This document shows positions 1 to 9,572 of a stretch of DNA of 64,000 nucleotides, piece by piece. How positions within the stretch are numbered: position 1 is the first letter of the stretch; every line of letters begins with the position of its first letter. Origin of the DNA: Achatina immaculata (Eukaryota; Mollusca; Gastropoda; Stylommatophora; Achatinidae); the NCBI GenBank assembly GCA_009760885.1, contig CM019708.1, forward strand, positions 13,712,031 to 13,776,030, given 5' to 3'. The notes beneath the pieces are model-generated. The model was given only the letters and a program-made list of their open reading frames with translations. It was not told where the DNA came from and did no database searches. Both the position numbers and the translations under genes were made by a program.

Positions 1-13
1 TTATCTACACGAG

Positions 14-161
14 AAAAAGAGATGCCTAATAAAAGCAGCAAAATGTCACTAGGATGGACAAAATAAGAAATGACGACAAAAGACAACTGGTAAGAACCAC
101 ACCATGTCTACAATATAAAGAGAAACAAAGAATTAAGTGTTTTGGCCACTTAATGAGAATG
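14..161 (+). pseudogene. LINE reverse transcriptase C-terminal relic
   Basis: Translation from 54 gives a stretch beginning MDKIRND and ending GHLMRM. This is the pattern at the C-terminal end of many APE-type LINE reverse transcriptases (a DKIRND-like block, then the W/C-FGH-x-x-RM block). Bases 14-53 in another frame read as the preceding block, so there is at least one frameshift and an in-frame stop. No RT catalytic motif is present. It resembles the family C fragments at 46208-46800 in general pattern. Fragment only, not functional. Confidence 0.6.
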
Positions 162-165
162 ATAC

Positions 166-609
166 ATATATCGATTTTACTTACAATACATTTCCTTCTT
201 CACTTGAACTATTTTCTTGAACAAATATCACCAACATTTCTATTCTCGCATACAATGTTGTTACAAAAAAAATTCTGTTTTACTATGATTTTTTTATGTC
301 GTCAGTGACGAAGTAGCTCCTGCATGATATAAAAACACGGTAATTAAATTAAGCCAGACAAAAATGTTGCTGCAAGAGAACACTCAGTGAGACAACACTT
401 TCCATTTTTACAGTTCATTATCGTTACTTCTCGCTGCTGAAGCGTGTGTTTTTTTTCCCTCTGTAACTATACTCTCTCCATTATTCCGTATCTTAAATAT
501 CCCTCCGCCAGACTGTCTCATACCTTGTTGCTGGGACTTGCTGGTCAAATTGCGTAAGAAAATGGAAAATAAAATTAACTCTTTCACAACAGAAGATAAA
601 AAAAAAAAG
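166..609. other. No recognisable feature
   Basis: AT-rich unique-looking sequence with short T and A homopolymers (a poly-A run near 598-609). I see no exon, RNA gene or repeat in it. Confidence 0.5.
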
Positions 610-774
610 TCCCGGAGTTCACCCAGCCTCTAAAAATGAATACCATAGAAATCTGGGAAGGTAAAGCGGCCAGGCGTGATACTGGCACATCAAACTTTCA
701 TGTGCCGAAAAGTCATGGAAAATACGGGCCTAACACCATATTCCCCAATATACCTTAGTGGCATGGAGACGGGT
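610..774 (-). mobile_element. SINE body fragment (family 1, head missing)
   Basis: The reverse complement aligns by eye with the bodies of the two family 1 SINEs at 5958-6217 and 15364-15640. Shared blocks include the CGCCTGGCCGC-like block, the TACCTTCCCAGATTT block shared with 5958-6217, and the TGTTAGGCCCGT block. The tRNA-like head seen in the other two copies is not found here, so this is a truncated or decayed copy. Confidence 0.6.
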
Positions 775-980
775 ATTTTATTATTTTTTTTCTGTGTTAC
801 TACACAGTATCACTGGTAATGTTGATATATCTTCCTATACCTAGACGAATCGATGACCAGGGCGCTATTTAAGCCGTCTAAATGCAGTTAAAAACAGCAC
901 ATTTCTGATGCATCTCATATTTTTAAGCTACAGAGTAGCTTCCTTTTCCCAAAATTATCATAAAAAATTATTCCCGATAC

Positions 981-1157
981 GAATATAAATTAACTCAGGA
1001 CTAAAACGGTTATCTTATCTTATGTAAGATAAGATAACCATTTTACTCCTGAGTTAATTTAATTCTGAATTAATTTACTCCTGAGTTAATCTCTCAAACA
1101 TGGTGTAGTTCTTACCACTTGTCATTGAATATAAATTAACTCAGGAGTAAAATGGTT
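981..1157. repeat. Long inverted repeat with a third arm copy
   Basis: About 37 bases ending near 1022 (ATAAATTAACTCAGGA followed by a TTATCTTATCTTA core) are the near-perfect reverse complement of 1023-1060, giving a hairpin with almost no loop. A further arm copy in the first orientation lies at 1128-1157 and a partial opposite arm at 1070-1092. This looks like the remains of a short foldback or MITE-like element. Confidence 0.7.
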
Positions 1158-1199
1158 AAGGCCCTTGAAAATAGGAATACATAAGAATAGAGTGGATTC

Positions 1200-1500
1200 C
1201 ACGAACAAAAATGTGAAAACAAGTAAGAAAAATAATGAACAAGACAATGAACAACAAGGGGGAAACAAGTAATGCAAATAATGAACAACGGGACATTGAA
1301 CAACAAGGGGGAAACAAGTAATACAAATAATGAGCAACGGGACATTGAACAACAAGGGGGAAACAAGTAATACAAATAATGAGCAACGGGACATTGAACA
1401 ACAAGGGGGAAACAAGTAATACAAATAATGAACAACGGGACATTGAACAACAAGGACAAGGAACAACAAGACAATGAACAACAAGGGGGAAACAAGTAAT
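1200..1500. repeat. 49-bp minisatellite
   Basis: The block GGACATTGAACAACAAGG recurs at 1291, 1340 and 1389 (period 49), with partial units on both sides. Units differ by single bases and a few short indels. Confidence 0.85.
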
Positions 1501-1539
1501 ACAAATAATGAACAACGGGACATTGAACAACAGGACAAG

Positions 1540-1660
1540 GAACAACAAGACAATGAACAACCAGAAAATGAATAACCAGACAATGAACAACCAGACAATG
1601 AACAACAAGACAATGAAGAACCAGACAATGAACAACAGGACAATGAACAACCAGACAGGT
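1540..1660. repeat. 15-bp minisatellite
   Basis: About eight units close to AACAACCAGACAATG, contiguous with the 49-bp array and sharing its AACAA/ACAATGAAC vocabulary. It probably grew from the same seed sequence. The open frames through it on both strands come from the 15-bp (5-codon) period. Confidence 0.8.
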
Positions 1661-1973
1661 AAACATTTTAGCTACGTCATGAAATATCATGCAATAATGA
1701 AAACCATCCTGGAGAGAATGTTTAAAGAAAAAAAAAGAGAATAGCAACGATGTAGATGGTTGAAAAAGATGAAAAGATTAGCCGCATTCAATTTGGTGGA
1801 GCGCACCTTGAAACCAAGAAACAGAACAAGATGAACGGTCATTATAGTCAATCTGTCCTCGAGAACCGCCACAGGATGATGATGAACATTCGTCACCAGC
1901 GTCCTAATATACACACACATTTACACATTTTACAAGTTACAATCTAATTCTGCATGATCTATGCTAATAATAG
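1661..1973. other. No recognisable feature
   Basis: Short open frames only (63-77 codons), with no domain or signal peptide recognised. It ends where the CT-rich tract starts. Confidence 0.4.
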
Positions 1974-2600
1974 GCTCTCTCTCTGTCTCTCTCTGGGTCC
2001 TCTCTCTCTCCCTGTCTCTCTCTGGGTCCTCTCTCTGGGTCCTCTCTCTGTCTCTATCTCCTCTCTCTCTATCTCTCTCTCTGTCTCCTCTCTCTCCCTG
2101 TCACTCTCTGGGTCCTCTCTCCCTGTCTCTCTCTGTCTCCTCTCTCTCTCCCTGTCTCTCTCTGTCTCCTCTCCTCTCCTCTGTCTCCTCTCTCTCTCTG
2201 TCTCCTCTCTGTCTCCTCTCTCTCTGTCTCTCTCTGTCTCCTCTCTCTCTCCCTGTCTCTCTCTGTCTCTGTCTCCTCTCTCTCTGTCTCTCTCCTCTCT
2301 CTCTGTCTCTCTCTGGGTCCTCTCTCTCCCTGTCTCTCTCGCTCTCCTCTCTCTCTGTCTCCTCTCTCTCTCCGTCTCTCTCTGTCTCCTCTCTCTCTCT
2401 GTCTGTCTCCTCTCTCTCCCTGTCTCTCTCTGTCTCCTCTCTCTCTGTCTCTCTCTGTCTCCTCTCTCTCTGTCTCTCTTTCTGTCTCCTCTCTCTCTGT
2501 CTCCTCTCTCTGTCTCTCTCTGTCTCCTCTCTCTCTCTGTCTCCTCTCTCTCTGTCTCTCTGTCTCCTCTCTCTCTGTCTCTCTCTGTCTCTCTGGTCCA
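1974..2600. repeat. CT-rich low-complexity tract
   Basis: Built from CTCTCTCTGTCTC and CTGGGTCCTCTCTC words in irregular order. The plus strand is almost free of A. The long Ser/Leu-rich and Arg/Glu-rich open frames here are compositional. Confidence 0.95.
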
Positions 2601-2895
2601 TGCCAGTCAGGTGTTGGTCTTTATTGATTTCCACAACCACCTGTCCTTTGTTCTTTCTATAACCTGTGTTTTTTTGGTCTGTTCTCTGTGCCACTCCTTT
2701 AGTCCGATAAGTATCTTGCTTCTTTGGTCTTCCTCTGTCCCTCTTCCCCTTCAGCTTTTCTGTTGTCATTAAGTGTTCCAGCCCTAAAACATGCCCTACA
2801 AATCTGGACTGTCATGCTCTGAATTTTGCTATAAGTTTCTCTCTTTTGCCCAACTTTACTCAGAATCTCTTCATTTGTTTTCTTGGCACACAAGT
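2601..2895 (-). pseudogene. LINE C-terminal relic (GRPKK type)
   Basis: Two minus-strand frames read, in order, KKTNEEILSKVGQKR and then GKRDRGRPKKQDT. An NEE-x-L block, an R-A-G-x-L block and a G-x-R-GRP-x-x basic block in this order are characteristic of the C-terminal ends of invertebrate LINE reverse transcriptases. The two parts are in different frames, so there is a frameshift near 2765. The element's 3' side abuts the CT tract. It is distinct from the GRPRRRWLQD lineage elsewhere in the window. Confidence 0.55.
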
Positions 2896-2934
2896 TGTTC
2901 TCATCATATGCTCACATATGCTTGTATATATTTC

Positions 2935-2975
2935 AGTATTTATATTATTTATTATTATTATTATATTATTATATG
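2935..2975. repeat. (ATT)n microsatellite
   Basis: Imperfect TTATTATTATTA run of about 40 bases. Confidence 0.7.
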
Positions 2976-3115
2976 TACATTTTTAGCACTTTTTATTCCT
3001 ATAAACTTTAACGATCTTGCTCGAATATCCTTTGTTGTTTGTTTTGTGTGTGGTGTGTTTTGTTTTGTGTAGCAATTGCACTAACGTGGCTAACATGGAC
3101 TGTCTCTGTCTTCTT

Positions 3116-3312
3116 GTGAAACATGATAAACTTGTTTCATCGTTCTGTTTTCTTGTGACATATGACAAACCTGTTTCATCGTTCTGTTTTCTTGTGACAT
3201 ATGATAAACTTGTTTCATCGTTCTGTTTTCTTGTCATATATGATAAACTTGTTTCATCGTTCTGTTTTTTTGTCATATATGATAAACTTGTTTCATCGTT
3301 CTGTTTTCTTAA
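3116..3312. repeat. 39-bp minisatellite
   Basis: TGTTTCATCGTTCTGTTTT starts at 3133, 3172, 3211, 3250 and 3289, an exact 39-base spacing over five copies. Because 39 is divisible by three, both strands stay open as a 13-residue protein repeat; I regard this as a by-product. Confidence 0.95.
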
Positions 3313-3606
3313 ACTAAATTTAATTAAGCTTTCAAGGGTATGTGTCTAAAGAAAAAAAATCCTTTCTCACATAAATCAACATAATTCTTTGCACATTTTT
3401 ATTTATAAGAAAACTACAAATCACTTGTTTCCAGTAACCTGGTGTTAGTGCTGGCTTTTTTTTTTTTCCCAAAATCCACTTTGATAGAGGCAGATTATTT
3501 CTAACATCTTGGCTTCTTTGCTTTCGTTTATTTCATGGTGTTTGTAAGTTTTACATCGGTTCTTGTGTTCTGTTCTTTCATAGTAGAAGGTATCTTTCTG
3601 TGTGTG

Positions 3607-3732
3607 TGTGCCCAGGGCATATGGGGCTTCCGCAAGGGTTTTCCACAAATGCCTGTCCTTTGCCTTTTTTTCTGCTCTTGCCCAGGTGAGCCCTCTATTG
3701 CTCAACATCCTCTCTGTTGTTCTTCTCCATGA
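3607..3732 (-). pseudogene. LINE family D 3' coding end, isolated copy
   Basis: Encodes 42 residues running WRRTTERMLSNRG...LAEAPYALGT. This matches, with few changes, the C-terminus encoded at 47207-47447, 48102-48342 and 52987-53230. Upstream coding is absent, so it is a heavily 5'-truncated copy. A G-rich and GA-rich stretch (3757-3795) sits at its truncated end. Confidence 0.75.
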
Positions 3733-3795
3733 GTAGAAGGTATAGTGCTCCGACAAAAAAGAGAGAGAGAGAGGAAAGGGGGGAGGGGGGGGGAC

Positions 3796-4539
3796 GTCGC
3801 TGCAGCTGGAATGAGGACATCATGGAAAGTCTGAATATGTCAAAGCGAGAAGCTGCTCAACCTGGGCAGACGACACTGCATTCAGCGAGGCTATGAGAGA
3901 GACAACGTTCTGGGAATGACGCGTCACATGAATGAGATCAAGAAGTTCTTCACAGAACGAAGCTCTCATGACAGCTAATCTGAAAACAAATTTTTTATCA
4001 TTACAGTCAGTCTCTTCTCGAGAATCTCCACAGAATGATGATGAATATTCGTCACCTACATCCTAATCCTGGATATCTGTCGACTATAATCACGCCATGT
4101 ATGTCCATAAATAAGTACTAGTCAATACTTCAGTGAATGTAGTGGTTAGACTCTCACTGATGTCATGAGCTTGCCGTCTCTTGGGCTGTCCCGCCTTTCT
4201 CGTTTTCCCAGGAACCTTGCCCTCCAAATATGCTCTTTTTCTAATTTATTATGACTTTTAGTATGACCCAAGAAGGATAACTATCAGTTTTGAACAAATT
4301 ACCATCCAAGAGCAGTTCTTCTAAGACATTTTTGTGTGTGCTCATTTAATCATTCCAAAACTTTCTGAATCCCTTCTGTTAATTGCCATTTCAAAACACG
4401 TGACTTTTTGTTTTTTTAGCAAGCGCTGAAGTTAAGAAATAGTACCAGGCATTCATTTCCCAGAATACTTTTTTTGTGTGTATTTTCTGTGCCTGTAGTG
4501 CGTTCTGCATATAGGGTAGTAGCCAGCCACCCACAGCTA
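3796..4539. other. Unassigned sequence between LINE relic and 34-bp array
   Basis: Contains a GC-richer stretch at 3796-3980 that could be an old element, but no protein or RNA family is recognised in any frame. The remainder is AT-rich. Confidence 0.4.
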
Positions 4540-4960
4540 ACATACTAGCATCAGGGTTGGCGACCCACAGCTGACGTGCTAGCATCAGGGTTGGCGGCTC
4601 ACAGTTGATATGCTAGCATCAGGTTTGGCGACCCACAGCTGACAAGCTAGCATCAGGTTTGGCGATCCACAGCTGACATGCTAGCATCAGGGTTGGCGAC
4701 CTACAGCTGACATGCTAGCATCAGGGTTGGCGATCCACAGCTGACATGCCAGCATCAGGGTTGGCGACCCACAGTTGATATGCTAGCATCAGGTTTGGCG
4801 ACCCACACCTGACATGCTAGCATCAGGGTTGGCGACCCACAGTTGATATACTAGAGTCAAAGTTGGCGACCCTCAGCTGACATGGTAGCATCAGTGTTGG
4901 CGACCAACAACTGGCATGCTAGCATCAGGGTTGGCGACCCATAGCTGACCAAGACCTTGT
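4540..4960. repeat. 34-bp minisatellite (GCTAGCATCAGGGTTGGCGA)
   Basis: About 12 units built on TGACATGCTAGCATCAGGG then TTGGCGACCCACAGC. Single-base variants (GGTTTGG, GATCCAC) are shared between neighbouring units. The array is closely related to the one at 11975-12300. Confidence 0.95.
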
Positions 4961-5172
4961 CCCACCTCTCCGCTGATAACCCCAATAACAAGCCTGGTCT
5001 GGATAACATGGCTGCGATCGCCATAGTCCCCATGGTGGTGGAGCCTGCTGAGGAAGAATTGCACACACCCTGCTCAGGGAGTGAAAAAAAATTGTCGTCG
5101 TAACCTGCTCCCAATCCGACACGATGCTGTACCTCCACATCCTCACATCATCTGCTGCAAAGAACATGAGCT
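4961..5172. mobile_element. Conserved tail of the 34-bp-array element, copy 1
   Basis: Directly follows the 34-bp array. It shares ordered blocks with 12300-12475: CTACCTCTC-like, TGATAACCCC/TTGGCACCCTC, AACA-GGCCT, GGAGCCTG, ATTGC-CA-CCTGCTC, ACACGA, CTCCAC and GGCTGCAAAGAACA-like (4961-5165). Conservation of order beside the same array in two places suggests one dispersed element with an internal minisatellite. Confidence 0.6.
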
Positions 5173-5943
5173 CCTAGTTACAGAGAGACAGAAGAAGAAA
5201 TATACAGTCAAATACAGTTCCAGCGCATGAAGTGAAAAATCACATTAACAACAAACCCCAGTTCTTAAAATATGGAACAACTTGCTAGTTTATAGTCGAT
5301 AAACAGGAAAAATACGGCCATACAAGTGCATGCAAACAAACATTTCTATATGTATACACGTGAACTGTTTGACATGGAACATTTGCAGGTAATTGACAGT
5401 TGCTGTAACGAGGGGGCGGGGCAGACATGGATGTATTCTAAATGCTATTATAATTGACCTATTACTAACATACGAATGCACTTTCCTACGTACATGTTCA
5501 TTAGAACGTTCAAAATAACGGCGAATACATTCTGACACAGCTGACCATGTTTGTACCACAGGCAGGAAAAAAAAAAGTCTGAGCACGTGGTATCTCCTGC
5601 CAGTCTGATCACGTGGTACTTTCTGCCATATCTCTTTCATGATCTAAAATTAAACTCTTCAGACTATGTAGCCCGTGTTTACTGAAGCAAATAAGAATGT
5701 GATCTGACAGTAAATTTAAGAAAAAAAAGGTTTACAAGTTTTTGTGATCGTCCCTTCCATCAGCAGCACACTTCTTTAAAACTTATAATGATGTATCATA
5801 ATTCCATTATAATGAAACAAGTTTCTTAAATCTGTTAACTCTTTGCCATCCATTTTATAAAGGATACACCTACGTACAACCAATTTAACAGCAGCTTCAT
5901 CTGCCTATTTTGAATAATTTGGATGTTAATTTTACCATCTTAA
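5173..5943. other. No recognisable feature
   Basis: Holds a 116-codon minus-strand open frame (5290-5640) without signal peptide, domain or codon pattern that I recognise. It may be chance. Confidence 0.4.
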
Positions 5944-5957
5944 CTGTATTCTGATAG

Positions 5958-6217
5958 GCAATGGTAAAGTTTCCGTTTCCATGTCACTAAGGCACATTAG
6001 GGAAACGATGTTAGGCCCGTGTTATCACGACCTTCGGCGACTGAAAGTGTGACGTGGTCAGTATCAAGCCAGGACGCATTTACCTTCCCAGATTTTTCTG
6101 GTACCCAGGCTGGGTGGACCCCCAGGACCTTCTGGGACTTGAACCCATTACCAGTGGATTAGTAAACCGACCGACTAACCACTAGAGCTAACAAGACCTC
6201 TTAACTTTACAGGTTAT
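5958..6217 (-). mobile_element. tRNA-derived SINE (family 1) with 14-bp TSD
   Basis: The minus strand starts with a tRNA-like head containing GGTTAGTCGG (A-box region) and GGGTTCAAGTCCC, an exact match to the pol III B-box consensus. The body is shared with 610-774 and 15364-15640. The element is bracketed by CTGTATTCTGATAG at 5944-5957 and again at 6218-6231, a perfect 14-bp target-site duplication. No protein is encoded; mobility would depend on LINE proteins supplied in trans. Confidence 0.88.
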
Positions 6218-6292
6218 CTGTATTCTGATAGCAGGTTTACATTAATATAATTTGCGCGTGAATCTTAAGTCCCGTGACGTTTTCATGCTGTA

Positions 6293-6655
6293 GGGTGTGA
6301 AGTGTTAGTTCCTAGGCCACTACAGGATCTGAGGTAGGGGTGTGAAGTGTTAGTTCCTAGGCCACTACAGGATCTGAGGTAGGGGTGTGAAGTGTTAGTT
6401 CCTAGGCCACTACAGGATCTGAGGTAGGGGTGTGAAGTGTTAGTTCCTAGGCCACTACAGGATCTGAGGTAGGGGTGTGAAGTGTTAGTTCCTAGGCCAC
6501 TACAGGATCTGAGGAAGGGGTGTGAAGTGTTAGTTCCTAGGCCACTACAGGATCTGAGGTAGGGGTGTGAAGTGTTAGTTCCTAGGCCACTACAGGATCT
6601 GAGGAAGGGGTGTGAAGTGTTAGTTCCTAGGCCACTACAGGATCTGAGGAAGGGG
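6293..6655. repeat. 45-bp minisatellite
   Basis: GGGTGTGAAGTGTTAGTTCC recurs at 6293, 6338 and 6383 and onward, eight units of 45 bases. Units differ only in GAGGTAGG versus GAGGAAGG. High identity implies recent expansion. It abuts the SINE at 6656-6837. Confidence 0.97.
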
Positions 6656-6837
6656 GTGCCAGCAACTTGCTTCGCTGTTGGTATATTCTAAGGAAACCCC
6701 AGGTACCCATTTTTGAGACTGGGTTGGCTCCTTTACCGGTGGGTCTGAAAAAAGAAAATTCCAACCGAGTGCGAAATCGAACCAGGGAGCTTCTGATCGG
6801 CAGGCGAATGCATTAACCACTATACCACTGCGACTCC
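6656..6837 (-). mobile_element. tRNA-derived SINE (family 2)
   Basis: Reading the minus strand from 6837, the first ~73 bases resemble a tRNA: GGTATAGTGGTTAATGC in the A-box region and CTGGTTCGATTTCGC at the B-box. The GGGTACCTGGGGTTTCC body block has a counterpart in the plus-strand copy at 42897-43075. The distal end runs into the 45-bp array, which may be an expansion of the SINE tail. It is too diverged at the acceptor end to be a genuine tRNA gene. Confidence 0.8.
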
Positions 6838-6880
6838 TTAATCTTATCTATATTTTTTAAAGTGCAAACGGCAACACAAT

Positions 6881-7100
6881 GAAAGCAGTTAGCTTATTTC
6901 ACACAGGATGTGAACACACAAAATGAAAGCAGTTAGCTTATTTCACACAGGATGTGAACACACAAAATGAAAGCAGTTAGCTTATTTCACACAGGATGTG
7001 AACACACAAAATGAAAGCAGTTAGCTTATTTCACACAGGATGTGAACACACAAAATGAAAGCAGTTAGCTTATTTCACACAGGATGAGAACACACAAATT
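6881..7100. repeat. 44-bp minisatellite
   Basis: GAAAGCAGTTAGCTTATTTC at 6881, 6925, 6969, 7013 and 7057; five nearly identical units. Confidence 0.97.
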
Positions 7101-7334
7101 GAACACTGATTTTACTACAGTTTGACTTCTGGATTTCTGGAAAGTGAAGTTGGAGTACCTATTTTAATCCATGCGAAGTTAATGGGCAAATAGACGGCCA
7201 CTAGATGGCGTGGTTTGTAGTGCAAGGGAGAGAAGTATGTGGCCATGTTAGCTTTGACGAAAAGAAGAATCATATTTTATTATTGTGATTACATCTGTTG
7301 CTGGTAGTTCCATTAGTTGCACTTGAGTGTTTAT

Positions 7335-7500
7335 GTTTTTGTAAATAAGTAGCATTTTTATGACTTTTACACTCGATTTGTGCTGTTGTTTTTGTGTATG
7401 TGGTATTTTTATAGCTTGTACAGTCAATTTGTGTTATTGTTTTTGTAAGAAAGTGGTATTTTCATAGCTTTTACAGTCAATTTGAGCTTTTGTTTCTATT
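7335..7500. repeat. Decayed ~52-bp tandem repeat, three copies
   Basis: Blocks TAGCATTTTTATGACTTTTA (7350), TGGTATTTTTATAGCTTGTA (7401) and TGGTATTTTCATAGCTTTTA (7454) are each followed by an AC/AG-TC-ATTTG and TTGTTTTTGT-like segment. Older than the neighbouring arrays. Confidence 0.65.
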
Positions 7501-8133
7501 CATACCTCTATTTTTTTCAGTCAACTTCAGGGACTAGGGCAGCGGAAAGTGGCCTCTAACGTATAATATTGCTGTGCTTGTTGACGGGGCGATGATTTCG
7601 TGTCTTTTCTTGTGAATATTGTGAAGTGCGGATTCCTCATATGGTATTTGTTGCTTACGGCTGCCAGCTTCTCTCATAAAACCCGTTTTTTTTGCTGTTT
7701 CCAGGAAGAGAGTCATCGTTTTCTGAGTTTATTTTGCTGCAGGCTGACATCCGCCAGTACTTTTTGGCAAATTGAACCTCACGTTCGATAAAAGTAGGCA
7801 ATTTTTAAACGAATATAATATGCTTGTTACTTTCGTTGCCTAAAACGCGCAGACGAAGCCAATTCGAATTAAGTGGGTATTTCTTATTTGTTGAAGATTT
7901 TCTATTGTTTCGTTCTTCATTGTTGATGCATTTTCCTTTCATTTCCCTTCGTTTTTGTTAGTCTTGTCCAAACAAGGCGCCAGCCCAAATATCGCAATAT
8001 TGCTTTGTTATCTGCCAGAGCGTCCTGCTGTTGAGAGTTTTTTTTTTTTTCTGGAAAGAGGAGATACAGGAAGAAAGAGGACACTCGAGGAAACCGCCAT
8101 GTTCCGAAGATTAGGCCTCCATATTCCTTGTGA
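7501..8133. other. No recognisable feature
   Basis: Open frames of 60-63 codons on both strands without recognisable content; a T homopolymer at 8039-8050. Confidence 0.4.
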
Positions 8134-8181
8134 GTGAGTGAGTCAGTGAGTGAGTCAGTGAGTCAGTGAGTCAGTGAGTGG
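8134..8181. repeat. (GTGA)n/(GTCA)n microsatellite
   Basis: GTGAGTGAGTCAGTGAGTGA-type tetramers over about 48 bases. Confidence 0.85.
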
Positions 8182-8437
8182 ACGAATGAATGAACTTTAT
8201 TTTCAAAGGGTGAAGAATTTGTCACGCAGGTCCGTCTTATATTCTGCCCTTCATCATTCCATCTTTCATTCTCCCCACACAATCAATTTAATATAAATAT
8301 GCAAATTACATGAAAAAAAATAATGCAAAATGAAATTATTACATTCACAAATGTAAGACAATGAACTATTACTTTCATAAGTACAAAATAATGAACTACA
8401 TGAGAGGTTACTAATCTAACAAGATCGTGCGCACATA

Positions 8438-8490
8438 CAACACACATGCACATACTCACACACACAAACACACATACACACAAAAAATAC
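8438..8490. repeat. CA-rich microsatellite
   Basis: ACACACATGCACATACTCAC-type imperfect (CA)n. Confidence 0.7.
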
Positions 8491-8529
8491 ATTTTCAATG
8501 GTTCAAAATTCAGACTCCGGCTTCATTTC

Positions 8530-9120
8530 ATTCAGGACAACCCCATATATGACCCGCCGCATGCCGCAGCATCCACCCAAGAGCATGTTTGCTGATAGTT
8601 CCCGTCAAGTGTTTTTTGTTTACGATGCGTTTTCTGCCACACAGTTCCTATTTCCTACCAGCACCTTTAACAAGTCCTAGCTCCAGTAGTCTCTTCACAT
8701 CTACATTCTTCTTCCATTCCTATTCCCGCTCTTCACTTTCCCGCAATCTGTCCAATACAGCCTTAGCAAAGTCCTCCTCGTCCAATATCAGTCTACCATC
8801 CTAGTCTACGTAGCTGCCAAGGTATGCATGTTGACTGACTTCTTCAACATCTGTCCCTTCTACGCCTATTTTTTCCATTTTGATTAATGCGAAGTTTCAT
8901 TATTTTTGTTTGGTCCTTGTTAATTTCAAGTCCTATTTTACTAGCCAGTGAAGACAGGCTATCTGTTTTTTTCTTGCATGGAATTCACATTGTTATTGAT
9001 AAGAGTTATGTCATCAGTAAAAATAAGATCTTCTAGTTGGGTCCCATGTACCCAGTCAATACCTGTGTTACCTGTGCAGCATTTTTTCATTATGAAGTTT
9101 ATTGTGGTTCCAAGAAGCAA
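8530..9120 (-). pseudogene. LINE reverse transcriptase relic with FTDD box
   Basis: Minus-strand translation around 9035-8997 reads IFTDDITLINN, a (Y/F)xDD reverse-transcriptase catalytic box in the context usual for LINEs. It is followed by LASKIGLEINKDQTK, the motif D region (A-x-x-x-GL-x-I-N-x-x-KT). Downstream the frame shifts and meets several stops, with fragments such as WMLRHAAGHIWG near 8560 at the expected C-terminal side. The copy is more decayed than the other LINE fragments here. It ends next to a (TA)n run. Confidence 0.65.
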
Positions 9121-9136
9121 CCTAATATATTATATA

Positions 9137-9143
9137 CACACAC

Positions 9144-9181
<38 letters not shown>

Positions 9182-9572
9182 GTTTGTATATGTAAATGGA
9201 TGTTTGTGTATGTATGTACGTTCCAGTATAACTCTAGAACGCCTGGAGCAACTTCAACAAAACTTGATACACATATGACTTACATCCAGTGAAACTTTGC
9301 TTTCTCGATCACGATCAACAAGTCACAGGGGCAGTCTACACATTAAAGATTAAAGTCTTTTTACAAATTCACTATAATATTAATTTAACTCAAAACTCGA
9401 TTATATACAACATTTTTAGTTTCACCTCCAGGAACAAGAATAAATAATTTCTAGCAAGCAACATAAGGTTGCCCGAGGGAGAAACATGGCGATCTCCGCA
9501 GTATTAATAATTAATAAATTCCCGAGCAACGCTGGGTAATCAACTTATATATATATATATATATATATATAA
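9137..9572. repeat. Segment bounded by (TA)n runs
   Basis: (TA)n runs lie at 9143-9176 and 9544-9572. The inner ends read TATAACTCTAGAACGCCTGG on the left and CCCGAGCAACGCTGGGTAAT on the right. Sharp microsatellite boundaries on both sides of a ~360-bp core suggest a short non-autonomous element inserted in, or creating, a TA tract. No protein is encoded. Confidence 0.45.

Noticed and set aside
6765..6837. Genuine tRNA gene on the minus strand
   Set aside because: The A and B boxes are SINE-like, the acceptor stem does not pair convincingly and the sequence continues into a SINE body shared with 42897-43075.
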